A stretch of DNA of 20,202 nt from an archaeon (GTDB taxonomy: Archaea; Hydrothermarchaeota; Hydrothermarchaeia; Hydrothermarchaeales; JALUUU01), in contig JALUUU010000004.1 of NCBI GenBank assembly GCA_027021185.1, positions 1 through 20,202 on the forward strand, in the 5' to 3' direction. Below are positions 14,137 to 20,202 of this stretch, one piece after another. A program made the translations under genes and the position numbers. The notes beneath the pieces were generated by a model. The model was not told the origin of the DNA. It made no database searches and was given only the letters and a program-made list of their open reading frames with translations. The stretch's first letter is position 1, and each line of letters opens with the position of its first letter.

Positions 14137-14365
14137 TGAGGGCTCTTGGCGGGTCTTTAACGGCTTCATCCACTGCTGATGAGAAATCCTATCCCTTTCC
14201 TCACCCTATCCTCTCCATTCATAAGAAATGATAAGAATCAAAAAAAGGAGGTGGAAGATGGGGCTCCCCCAGCCCCTTGGTGCTGGGACAACAGGGCTGA
14301 TTTCTATTGAATAAATCCAAATCGACCGGGGAGCCTAAGATAGAGGTCTTTAAATATTTGTGAAG
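14137..14365. other. 229-bp spacer with a pyrimidine-rich tract and a hairpin
   Basis: The spacer between the secreted pair and tRNA-Tyr has a pyrimidine-rich stretch (about 14190-14220), an A7 run leading into GGAGGTG (about 14241-14254), and a CCCAGC/GCTGGG hairpin (14268-14287, 8-nt loop). Apart from an 18-codon ORF listed separately, I see no gene. Confidence 0.6.
14258..14314 (+). CDS. Possible 18-residue small protein
   Basis: ATG at 14258 opens a frame of 18 codons ending TAA at 14312-14314, with peptide MGLPQPLGAGTTGLISIE. GGAGGTG precedes the ATG by about 4 nt, as strong a Shine-Dalgarno as any in the window, which is the only reason to list it. A CCCAGC/GCTGGG hairpin lies within the frame. 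It may be a real small ORF, a leader peptide, or the 5' remnant of a decayed gene. There is no recognisable family, and chance is a serious alternative. Confidence 0.3.
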   Translation: MGLPQPLGAGTTGLISIE

Positions 14366-14439
14366 TCCCGGCGGCCGGATTTGAACCAGCGACTAAGCGG
14401 TCTACAGCCGCCCACTCTACCAGACTGAGTTACGCCGGG
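14366..14439 (-). tRNA. tRNA-Tyr (anticodon GTA)
   Basis: The minus strand folds as acceptor CCCGGCG/CGCCGGG, D arm ACTCAGTCTGGTAGAGT, anticodon stem GGCGG/CCGCT with one G-U pair enclosing CTGTAGA, and T arm GCTGG-TTCAAAT-CCGGC, with discriminator A. The C1-G72 pair is the known identity element of archaeal and eukaryotic tRNA-Tyr. No intron is present and CCA is not encoded. It is divergent from the membrane protein at 14483, with only 43 bp between them. Confidence 0.95.
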
Positions 14440-14444
14440 GCTGG

Positions 14445-14458
14445 TTTAATTATATATG
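14445..14458 (+). promoter_or_regulatory. TATA box in the tRNA-Tyr / membrane-protein divergent region
   Basis: TTTAATTATATATG is centred near 14452, about 31 nt before the ATG at 14483, predicting a transcript start near 14477 and a very short leader. An upstream in-frame ATG (14456) lies inside this box and so is unlikely to be transcribed. On the other strand, the TTAAAG at 14460-14465 is a weaker candidate for tRNA-Tyr. Confidence 0.5.
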
Positions 14459-14482
14459 TCTTTAACGGGGAATATCATTTTA

Positions 14483-15868
14483 ATGAGGGTCTTGCCTTTT
14501 TTATTATTATCGGTCGCTTTTGTTTCCCTGGCCAGTGCCCAAGAGGGCTTGTTCGTCAGGGAGCACAACATCACGGTTAGGGAGCACAACATCACGTATT
14601 CTCTTGGGATGGAAAGCTTCTATGTCGAAGAGAGGATGTTATTCGAAAAACCCGGCGACCCTTTCACCTTTGAGGGAGAATTATACTTCATCCGGGGTGA
14701 CGCCGAAGATGTGGAAGTAACTGGTTATCCTTACAAGGTCTCTCAAACTTCCCCTAGGAAAATAATCCTAGAATTCATGATATCTACGGGCCAGAAGAAA
14801 AGGGTGTCTCTGAAATACAGGCGCTCAGACCTGATTACAGAAAAAGATGGAGTATTCGTATACAGAGGCCTTGCCCTTGGAGATTATCCCTGGACTGTAA
14901 ACACTGCTAAAATCGAGTTCATAGCTCCGGAGGGCTATCAATTCGGCCGCTACAGCCCCGACACCGGGTATTTTAAGGGAGGCGATAAGGACTCGATAAT
15001 ATTCAGGCTGTCTCTACTAGAGAATGCCTCAGCCATTTTCTCGGGTTTTCCTGTTGAAATTGAATACGCGGACTACAAGAGTCTCACCAGGAGAGAGATA
15101 GAGCTCTCGGAGATGCAGATAGCTACCGCAGAGTTTGAAGTCGGTCTAGGCAACATAACCCTGGAAAAACTGGCCTCTGAGGGCGGGAACGCGTCCCTTT
15201 ATCAATCCACATACGCCATAGCCCTCGCAGCCCTTAAAGACGCCAGGATAAATTATCGCAAAGCGTTAAGCTATAAGAAAAACGGCCGATACTATGAGGC
15301 TTACTCCTCTGCCAGGGCAGCAGGACGCCTCGCTAGATTGGCGATAGATGAGGCCAGAAAACTGAGGGCCGCAGAGGCCAAGATCTCGGCGTCAAGAGAT
15401 AGGGTGGTGATTGAGGCGCAGCCCCCAGAATCTGAGGAAGCGCCATCAGAGGAAAAACGAACCGATGCTCAGGATGAGTATCCCTATATCCCTATTTTTA
15501 TCTTGGCCGCCTTACTGATAATGGGGATGCTTTTTCTATTGTTCCGGAGACCAGAAAGAGAGGATACAAAGGGACCGGGGATACACAGGTTGTCCCTGAA
15601 AAAGAGGCACACACATGGATTCGAAAAAGAGATAGAGAGGATTAAGAAACGAAAGGACCTCGCGTCTCAGATAAGGGAGTTGATGCGGCAGAGAAAGAGC
15701 CTTGAGGAGGAGTTAGAGAATGTCCGCAAGAGCCTAGCCGCCGGGAAGATCACTGAAAAAGAATATACCATGAAGAGAAATAACCTATTACGGGACATGG
15801 GGAAGCTGGATACAGAGATGGGCAGTCTTGAGGCAGAGCTGGAGAAAATAAAAAAAGGAGGGAAATGA
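14483..15868 (+). CDS. Membrane-anchored surface protein with a cytoplasmic coiled coil
   Basis: About 461 residues, family not recognised. Residues 1-20 are a signal peptide (MRVLPFLLLSV...ASA). A beta-rich ectodomain (about 21-205) is followed by a helical region (about 206-305), an acidic Pro/Glu linker, one transmembrane segment (about 335-354, IPIFILAALLIMGMLFLLF) with RRPER on the inner side, and a charged coiled coil to the C terminus. The coiled coil includes LAAGKITEKEYTMKRNNLL, which resembles the short SHOCT motif. Five N-x-S/T sequons all lie in the ectodomain; two come from a tandem VREHNIT repeat. I choose the ATG at 14483 over 14456, which lies in the TATA box. It overlaps nothing but directly abuts dys, whose Shine-Dalgarno lies in its last codons. 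Confidence 0.85.
   Translation: MRVLPFLLLSVAFVSLASAQEGLFVREHNITVREHNITYSLGMESFYVEERMLFEKPGDPFTFEGELYFIRGDAEDVEVTGYPYKVSQTSPRKIILEFMISTGQKKRVSLKYRRSDLITEKDGVFVYRGLALGDYPWTVNTAKIEFIAPEGYQFGRYSPDTGYFKGGDKDSIIFRLSLLENASAIFSGFPVEIEYADYKSLTRREIELSEMQIATAEFEVGLGNITLEKLASEGGNASLYQSTYAIALAALKDARINYRKALSYKKNGRYYEAYSSARAAGRLARLAIDEARKLRAAEAKISASRDRVVIEAQPPESEEAPSEEKRTDAQDEYPYIPIFILAALLIMGMLFLLFRRPEREDTKGPGIHRLSLKKRHTHGFEKEIERIKKRKDLASQIRELMRQRKSLEEELENVRKSLAAGKITEKEYTMKRNNLLRDMGKLDTEMGSLEAELEKIKKGGK
14555..14596 (+). repeat. Tandem 21-bp in-frame repeat (VREHNIT x2)
   Basis: Units 14555-14575 and 14576-14596 differ by one base (GTC/GTT, synonymous). Each encodes VREHNIT, containing an N-I-T glycosylation sequon, just after the predicted signal-peptide cleavage site. 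The duplication doubles a potential glycosylation site at the mature N terminus. Confidence 0.95.
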
Positions 15869-16807
15869 TTGAAGAGGGTTTCTCCCATAGAGCTGAAGGC
15901 GGGTATGACGGTGAATGATCTGCTGAATCAGTACTCCGGGGCAGGGGTCTTAGGCGCAGGGAAACTTTCTAGAGCCATTGATGTTTACTCTGAGATGATA
16001 TCGCAGGATGCTGTGGTATTCCTGGGCCTAGCCGGGCCTCTGGTTCCGGGGGGGCTTCGAAGCGTGATAACAGACATGATCCGTTCGGAACTCGTGGATG
16101 TTGTGGTTTCTAGCGGGGCCAACATCGTCCACGACATGATAGAGGCTTTTGGGGGATCTCATTATGTCGGGAGACCTGGGGAGAGGGGTGGAGGGGGGGA
16201 TAAGAGTCTTCGAGACCGCGGAATAGGCAGGGTGGGCGATATATTCGTCCCCATGGAGGATTTTCTGGTCTTTGAGAAAAAATGTAAAGAGATATTCAAT
16301 GGAATACCCGAGGAAGAAAGAACAAATCTTTCCGTGAGAGAACTCTTGTCAGAGATCGGCAGGTTCATCAAAGATGAGGACTCGTTTCTGAGAGCAGCAT
16401 ACAAGAAAGATATCCTGGTTTTTTCTCCAGCCATAACCGATTCCATGCTGGGCCTTCAGATGTTCTTCTATTCCCAGGAAGAGAAACTTATCCTCAACGT
16501 CATTAAAGACATGAAAGAGCTTGCGGATATTGTTTTCAAGGCCGATAAAGTTGGGGCCCTTATAATAGGGGGTGGTGTATCCAAGCACTACATCCTAGGG
16601 GTGAACACCCTCCGGGGGGGAGTTGACTATGCTGTTCAGGTAACAACAGATACTGGGGAGGGTGGAAGCCTAAGCGGTGCAAGACTTGAGGAAGCTATAT
16701 CATGGGGTAAGGCCAGAAAAGGAGCTAGACTTGTGTCACTGGTGGGTGACGCTACGGTGATCCTCCCCCTTCTAACACTGGGTGTAAAGGAGAGGATGAG
16801 ACGATGA
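15869..16807 (+). CDS. dys: Deoxyhypusine synthase
   Basis: Transfers the aminobutyl group of spermidine to a lysine of translation factor aIF5A, NAD-dependently, the first step of hypusine formation in the cytoplasm. At 312 residues it has the usual archaeal length. Motifs: VVVSSGANIVHDMIEAF (78-94, NAD site), LRDRGIGRVGDIFVP (114-128), FSPAITDSMLG (185-195), and GGGVSKHYIL (234-243) with the catalytic Lys239. DYAVQVTT and GSLSGARLEEAISWGK follow, then GDATVILPLL. The start is TTG at 15869, supported by GGAGGG 6 nt upstream; the upstream gene stops at the base before. It overlaps pyrF by 4 nt (ATGA). Confidence 0.96.
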   Translation: MKRVSPIELKAGMTVNDLLNQYSGAGVLGAGKLSRAIDVYSEMISQDAVVFLGLAGPLVPGGLRSVITDMIRSELVDVVVSSGANIVHDMIEAFGGSHYVGRPGERGGGGDKSLRDRGIGRVGDIFVPMEDFLVFEKKCKEIFNGIPEEERTNLSVRELLSEIGRFIKDEDSFLRAAYKKDILVFSPAITDSMLGLQMFFYSQEEKLILNVIKDMKELADIVFKADKVGALIIGGGVSKHYILGVNTLRGGVDYAVQVTTDTGEGGSLSGARLEEAISWGKARKGARLVSLVGDATVILPLLTLGVKERMRR

Positions 16808-17445
16808 TTAGGAAATCTGGAATAATTCTCGCATTAGATATGGAAGATCCTGACTGGGCTGTAGACGTATGCAGGGATACGGCTGAGTTTATCGACGCGG
16901 TTAAAGTTGGTTATCCTCTTGTCCTGTCTGCAGGGATAAGCATCCTGCAGAGGCTTAAAGACGTGGGAAAACCCGTTATCGCCGACTTTAAGGTAGCAGA
17001 CATCCCATACATAAGCAGGCAGATATGTGAGCGGGCGGTTAACGGAGGCGCCGACTACGTCATCGTCCAGGGTTTCCTGGGGGAGGATGTTGTTAAATCC
17101 TGCGCGGAGGTTGCCCAGATCTTTGTCGTGGCAGACATGACCCATCCAGGAGCCAAAGATTATATCCACGACAGATCCATGGAAATAGCCCGAATGGCAA
17201 AAAAACATGCCTTCGGACTTGTAGCTCCCGCCACTAGGCCGGAGGCCATAGAAAGTCTCCGTAAAGAGGTTGGTGCTATGGTGATAATATCCCCGGGGAT
17301 AAAAGCCCAGGGAGCGCCTCCGGGAAGCGCTGTGGCCGCCGGAGCAGATTTTGAGATAGTGGGGAGAGGGATCTACGAGGCAGATGATCCGAGGGAGGCG
17401 GCAGAGGAGGTTTACGCAGCAATCAAGAAATTTCTGCCACTCTGA
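16804..17445 (+). CDS. pyrF: Orotidine 5'-phosphate decarboxylase
   Basis: Converts OMP to UMP, the last step of de novo pyrimidine synthesis. The 213 residues fit the archaeal TIM-barrel form. The catalytic array is visible: D11 in LALD, K34 in VKVG, and D61-K63-D66 in ADFKVADIPY. Phosphate-binding elements are PGIKAQG (164-170) and VGRGIY (186-191). The ATG at 16804 overlaps the dys stop (ATGA), so translation is probably coupled. The 3' end overlaps a convergent gene by 23 bp. A functional link between dys and pyrF is not obvious; this looks like a housekeeping operon of convenience. Confidence 0.96.
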   Translation: MIRKSGIILALDMEDPDWAVDVCRDTAEFIDAVKVGYPLVLSAGISILQRLKDVGKPVIADFKVADIPYISRQICERAVNGGADYVIVQGFLGEDVVKSCAEVAQIFVVADMTHPGAKDYIHDRSMEIARMAKKHAFGLVAPATRPEAIESLRKEVGAMVIISPGIKAQGAPPGSAVAAGADFEIVGRGIYEADDPREAAEEVYAAIKKFLPL

Positions 17446-18031
17446 GCTGGGCCTCCATCCTCTTAGACTCCTGGTCGTATATCAGAGAAACGTATTTGAT
17501 AGTGTAGCCACCGAGGCTGAATTCTTGTCCTCCCTTGAGGTATATCAGCTTCTTTTCTTCTCCCCCAGTTACCTCCAGCACCACCTCATTGTTCATCTCC
17601 CCTCCGGGGAGCTGCTCCAGTCTCACCTCTTTCACGGTTATCTTAAAAGACCCCAGAGCCAGACTTTCATCAACCCCGAGGGGAACATCAAATGCCGGGG
17701 TGAGGGAGTCCATCTGCTTCTCCATCTTCTCCTGGAGGGTTTCAAGGTTTTTCTGGTATCCCGTGGCGAGCTGGTCGAGCTTCTCATTGGACGCTTCTAT
17801 CTTGCTGAGGGCTTTCTCTTTCTCCTCTGGATTTGAGGAAAAAGCGATGACATTGCCAGCTTCAAACATGTCGTAGACAACACTCAGGGTCAGGGCTATC
17901 TCCCTCTCCGCCATCTCCTGGATAGCGTTGATATAATCCGTGGGGGTGGCTGCCTCCCCTGTGGCACTTGACTGGTCTTTAACAGCCTTGATGGTACTGG
18001 CAGTAACAACCCCTGAGAGGCTTAAAATCAA
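17423..18031 (-). CDS. Predicted secreted coiled-coil protein, unknown function (start uncertain)
   Basis: At least 202 residues. The N terminus is hydrophobic (ILSLSGVVTAS), like the end of a signal peptide. A helical region rich in Glu/Lys follows (about 30-110, with DYINAIQEMAEREIALTL and KLDQLATGYQKNLETLQEK), then a C-terminal beta-rich part with VVLEVTGGEEKKLIYLKGG and GGYTIKYVSLIYDQ. The TTG at 18031 is the first standard start, but it lacks a Shine-Dalgarno and cuts the signal peptide short. In-frame ATT codons at 18052 or 18058 would give TRDILILILSLSGVVTA, a proper signal peptide, behind GGGGG. The gene is convergent with pyrF and divergent from the aminotransferase. Family not recognised. 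Confidence 0.75.
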   Translation of the reverse strand: MILSLSGVVTASTIKAVKDQSSATGEAATPTDYINAIQEMAEREIALTLSVVYDMFEAGNVIAFSSNPEEKEKALSKIEASNEKLDQLATGYQKNLETLQEKMEKQMDSLTPAFDVPLGVDESLALGSFKITVKEVRLEQLPGGEMNNEVVLEVTGGEEKKLIYLKGGQEFSLGGYTIKYVSLIYDQESKRMEAQLRVAEIS

Positions 18032-18101
18032 AATAAGAATGTCGCGAGTAATATTAATATCTAATACCCCCGTCTAGGCCCTTGATTGCTATTTGCTGGC
18101 C

Positions 18102-18114
18102 GTTATATATAAAC
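18102..18114. promoter_or_regulatory. Near-palindromic TATA box serving two divergent genes
   Basis: GTTATATATAAAC reads GTTTATATATAAC on the other strand, so it is a TATA box both ways. Plus-strand initiation near 18131 gives a 38-nt leader with AAGGAAG before the aminotransferase. Minus-strand initiation near 18083 gives a short leader before the secreted coiled-coil gene. Confidence 0.5.
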
Positions 18115-18168
18115 CTGTCGAGGTTCCTGGGAAAAGTTTAACTAGGGTCATGTATTAAAGGAAGCCCC

Positions 18169-19302
18169 ATGAAGTTGAAGCTTCTCATCCCAGGACCAGT
18201 GGAGCTTTCCTACCGGGTGCTCCTCGCCATGGCCAGACCCCCTATGGGTCACCGCACACCAGACTTTGAGGCTATCCTTGAGGAGTGCTGGGATATTCTC
18301 AGAGAGGTGTTCCAGACCAGGGGGGATGTTATGATAATCACGGGCTCAGGCACATCAGCTATGGATGCTGCTGTGGCGAGCGCTGTAAAAAAGGGGGAGG
18401 AGATCGTCTGTATCGAAGGGGGAAAATTCGGAGAAAGATTCGGTGAAATAGCCAGGGCCCACGGTATTAAAGCCAGGGAGGTGCGGGTAGAGTGGGGCTC
18501 CGCTCTGGAGCCGGAGAAGGTGGAGGAGGTTGTGGCTGAGAGCAGTGCAAAAGCCATAACCCTGACGCATAACGAGACATCTACCGGCGTCGTCCATGAC
18601 GCTAAGGCGGTGGGAAAAATAGCAAGGGAATACGACTTGGTATATATCCTTGACGGCATAACTTCTGTGGGCGGCGATGAGGTGAAGGCCGACTCATGGG
18701 GGGTTGACATCTGCATAACCGGCTCGCAGAAGTGCCTCGCCGCCCCGCCAGGTCTTGCCATGGTCAGCGTCAGCGAAAGAGCCTGGGAGGCTATAGATGG
18801 AAACGAGGAGAGAGGCTTTTACTTGGATCTCGCCGCTTACCGCAGAGCCTTGAAGAAGAAAACCACTCCATACACTCCCTCGGTTTCACTTATATACGGT
18901 CTAAGGGAGGCCCTCAGGATCGTCAGGGAAGAGGGAATTGAGAATAGGGTGAAAAGGCATCGTACAATGGCCCTTGCCACTAGGCGAGCTGCTAAAGCTA
19001 TGAACCTCGAGTTATTCGCGGATGAAAAATCTGCCTCAAACACAGTCACCGCCATAAAAATCCCTGAGGGTTTGACCGACGACGATGTGAGGGGGGCCAT
19101 GAAGAGAGACCACGGTATTCTCCTGGCTGGTGGGCAGGCCAAACTCAAGGGAAGGATCTTCAGAATAGGTCACATGGGCAATGTGGGCTATGGCGATCTT
19201 GTCGAGGCTTTGGCGGCCCTGGAAAGGGTGCTGGTTAAGGCTGGTCACAGCCTTAATTTAGGTGACGGGATATCCGAGGCACAGCAGATTTTTGGCAGGT
19301 GA
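18169..19302 (+). CDS. Class V (fold type I) PLP-dependent aminotransferase, alanine-glyoxylate/serine-pyruvate type
   Basis: A 377-residue PLP enzyme. It shows the N-terminal PGPVELS (8-14), GHRTPDF (27-33, substrate loop), PLP phosphate site GSGTSAMDAA (59-68), LDGITSVGGDE (161-171, D162 contacts the pyridine N), and the Schiff-base lysine K188 in ITGSQKCLAAPPGLA. C-terminal RIGHMGNVGYGDL (about 328-340) is typical of the serine-pyruvate/alanine-glyoxylate group. Archaeal members include broad-specificity enzymes acting on aspartate, alanine or phosphoserine; the substrate cannot be fixed here. The ATG at 18169 follows AAGGAAG by 4 nt. The next gene starts 4 nt after the stop, so this is the first gene of an operon leading into ATPase subunit I. 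Confidence 0.92.
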   Translation: MKLKLLIPGPVELSYRVLLAMARPPMGHRTPDFEAILEECWDILREVFQTRGDVMIITGSGTSAMDAAVASAVKKGEEIVCIEGGKFGERFGEIARAHGIKAREVRVEWGSALEPEKVEEVVAESSAKAITLTHNETSTGVVHDAKAVGKIAREYDLVYILDGITSVGGDEVKADSWGVDICITGSQKCLAAPPGLAMVSVSERAWEAIDGNEERGFYLDLAAYRRALKKKTTPYTPSVSLIYGLREALRIVREEGIENRVKRHRTMALATRRAAKAMNLELFADEKSASNTVTAIKIPEGLTDDDVRGAMKRDHGILLAGGQAKLKGRIFRIGHMGNVGYGDLVEALAALERVLVKAGHSLNLGDGISEAQQIFGR

Positions 19303-19306
19303 TGAA

Positions 19307-19639
19307 ATGGGGATAAAGGTAGTGTCTGTGGTCAGGGATTACCCGGGAAGGCTATACGTTGAGATACCTCAGGAGTTAATCGATGGTGCAGACTTAGTCC
19401 CCGGGGACAGGCTTGTGTGCTTGTTTGAAAAAATCATCGATCCCGAGGGTAAGGTAAGGGTCGAGGTTGGTAAAAAGGTTACATGGGAGGTTGGAGAGTT
19501 TCCCCACATGCTCATTGTGCCCAGGAACGTGAGCGAGGAGTACGAAATCGTTCCGGGCGGTCACTTCGAAGATGGAGATAAACTTGAGCTGACCATAGAA
19601 AAAGTTAAAAAAAAGAACGGTTCATCCATTGCTGTTTAG
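19307..19639 (+). CDS. Uncharacterised 110-residue beta-rich protein
   Basis: I do not recognise the family. The start is ATG at 19307, 4 nt after the aminotransferase stop, with AGGTGAT close upstream and overlapping that stop. A longer frame from 19262 would run inside the aminotransferase and is rejected. The protein lacks a signal peptide or membrane segment. Two halves look alike: LYVEIPQELIDGADLVPGDRL (about 16-36) and MLIVPRNVSEEYEIV...FEDGDKLELTIEKV (about 68-99). The IP-hydrophobic-PGD pattern recalls AbrB/SpoVT-like swapped-hairpin domains, but only loosely. It is followed by subunit I of the A/V-ATPase with a 10-nt gap, so it may belong to that operon. Confidence 0.82.
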   Translation: MGIKVVSVVRDYPGRLYVEIPQELIDGADLVPGDRLVCLFEKIIDPEGKVRVEVGKKVTWEVGEFPHMLIVPRNVSEEYEIVPGGHFEDGDKLELTIEKVKKKNGSSIAV

Positions 19640-19649
19640 GAGGTAGAAC

Positions 19650-20202
19650 ATGCTTAAGCCAGTAGGCATGAAGAAACTCAGCGCAGTCATCCTTGAAGAT
19701 AAGAAAGAGCCCGTGCTGCGGGAACTAAAGGAACATGGAATGCTGCAGTTCATAGACGCTGCCGAGACCGAGCTTTTCAAAGAAATGGAGCTGGGGAGCG
19801 CATCACCATCGGGCGCCCACGTTAAAGCCAGCGAGCTGCTGTCCCGGATAAACAGTATCCTCGATTCTTTCAGGGTCCTGGAGGAAAAGAAGCCGCTGCT
19901 TAAAGGATTGATACCTGAGGAGGTTGAGAAAACCCCCGTAGAGGAGCTCCCCCCAGAGGTCTTCTTTGAAGACATAAAGAAGAAGCTCGATCCGATAGAG
20001 GAGAAAGTTAGAAGGATAACCTCAGGCCTTGAGAGGCTGAAAAAAGAAAAAGAAGACCTGAAGGTCGCTGAGAAGGGTATAGCCCTGCTGGAGAAGCTCA
20101 AGGTTTCTCCCAGGGATTTATGGGGATATAGAAAGGTAAGGGTGTACGCAGGCACCATGCCTGAGGGAGAGCTAGAATCCCTGAAGAAGGACCTGGAAAA
20201 AG
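19650..20202 (+). CDS. atpI: A/V-type ATP synthase subunit I, N-terminal part (runs off the right edge)
   Basis: The first 184 codons of the large stator/membrane subunit of the archaeal A-type ATPase (family of V-ATPase subunit a). The start MLKPVGMKKLSAVILEDKKE, followed by LRELKEHGMLQFID (about 28-41), is the typical opening. A long charged coiled coil follows (LSRINSILDSFRVLEEKK; DIKKKLDPIEEKVRRI) and then the WGYRKVRVYAG turn near 160-170. The C-terminal eight-helix membrane domain lies outside the window. The ATG at 19650 has GGAGGT 5 nt upstream, overlapping the end of the previous gene. Subunit I normally sits at or near the head of the archaeal ATPase operon, so the other subunits should follow to the right. 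Confidence 0.92.
   Translation, partial: MLKPVGMKKLSAVILEDKKEPVLRELKEHGMLQFIDAAETELFKEMELGSASPSGAHVKASELLSRINSILDSFRVLEEKKPLLKGLIPEEVEKTPVEELPPEVFFEDIKKKLDPIEEKVRRITSGLERLKKEKEDLKVAEKGIALLEKLKVSPRDLWGYRKVRVYAGTMPEGELESLKKDLEK

Noticed and set aside
14175..14300. Possible C/D box small RNA in the spacer (TGATGA, TGATA, CTGA)
   Set aside because: Boxes are present, but their order and spacing do not form a C-D'-C'-D unit of normal archaeal size.
14456..14482. Upstream ATG of the surface-protein gene
   Set aside because: It lies within the likely TATA box and adds residues in front of an otherwise ideal signal peptide; the ATG at 14483 fits better.
19262..19306. Longer start for the 110-residue protein
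   Set aside because: The extension lies inside the aminotransferase frame, has no Shine-Dalgarno, and the ATG at 19307 has AGGTGAT at proper distance.

Overview
The window is archaeal, most likely from a euryarchaeon. It carries EF-1alpha, EF-2 with the diphthamide histidine context, an RNA polymerase with A split into A'/A'' and B split into B'/B'', subunit H, deoxyhypusine synthase, an A/V-type ATPase subunit I, archaeal 5S rRNA, a tRNA with an archaeal intron, and BRE/TATA-type promoters. The split B subunit is known from methanogens, Archaeoglobales and Halobacteria, and argues against Thermococcales, Thermoplasmatales and most TACK archaea. There is no 16S rRNA here, so I do not assign a lineage.

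Left part (1-12407, minus strand): one dense information-processing cluster. In the direction of transcription it reads 5S rRNA, intron-bearing tRNA-Asp(GTC), tRNA-Lys(TTT), rpoH, rpoB2 (B''), rpoB1 (B'), rpoA1 (A'), rpoA2 (A''), rpl30e, nusA, rpsL, rpsG, fusA and tuf, which runs off the left edge. Coding gaps are -4 to +30 nt, and Shine-Dalgarno sites often overlap the preceding stop codon. The cluster makes the catalytic core of RNA polymerase, a transcription factor, decoding-centre ribosomal proteins and both elongation GTPases. Two details stand out. rpoH has no ATG, GTG or TTG at its start, only an ACG correctly spaced from a strong Shine-Dalgarno. And only 31 nt separate tRNA-Lys from rpoH, so the mRNA 5' end may be made by tRNA 3' processing. 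The 5S gene is not linked to 16S/23S on its 5' side: the next gene upstream is the divergent rimI.

Middle part (12408-14482): divergent rimI (N-terminal acetyltransferase), then a small accessory region. It holds a tandem 17-bp repeat with palindromes, two secreted proteins sharing an unrecognised C-terminal beta-rich domain (with a nearly identical 92-bp DNA tract), a 229-bp spacer with an 18-codon ORF behind a strong Shine-Dalgarno, and a minus-strand tRNA-Tyr(GTA).

Right part (14483-20202): a plus-strand run of a membrane-anchored, sequon-rich surface protein with a cytoplasmic coiled coil, deoxyhypusine synthase (dys) and orotidine-5'-phosphate decarboxylase (pyrF). A convergent minus-strand gene for a predicted secreted coiled-coil protein overlaps the end of pyrF. 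It diverges, across a shared near-palindromic TATA box, from a plus-strand operon of a class V aminotransferase, an uncharacterised 110-residue protein and the start of A/V-type ATPase subunit I, which runs off the right edge.

Nothing here clearly amounts to a new multi-gene system. The most unusual signals are the rpoH start, the stable-RNA head of the RNA polymerase cluster and the twin secreted proteins with their repeat-rich upstream region.
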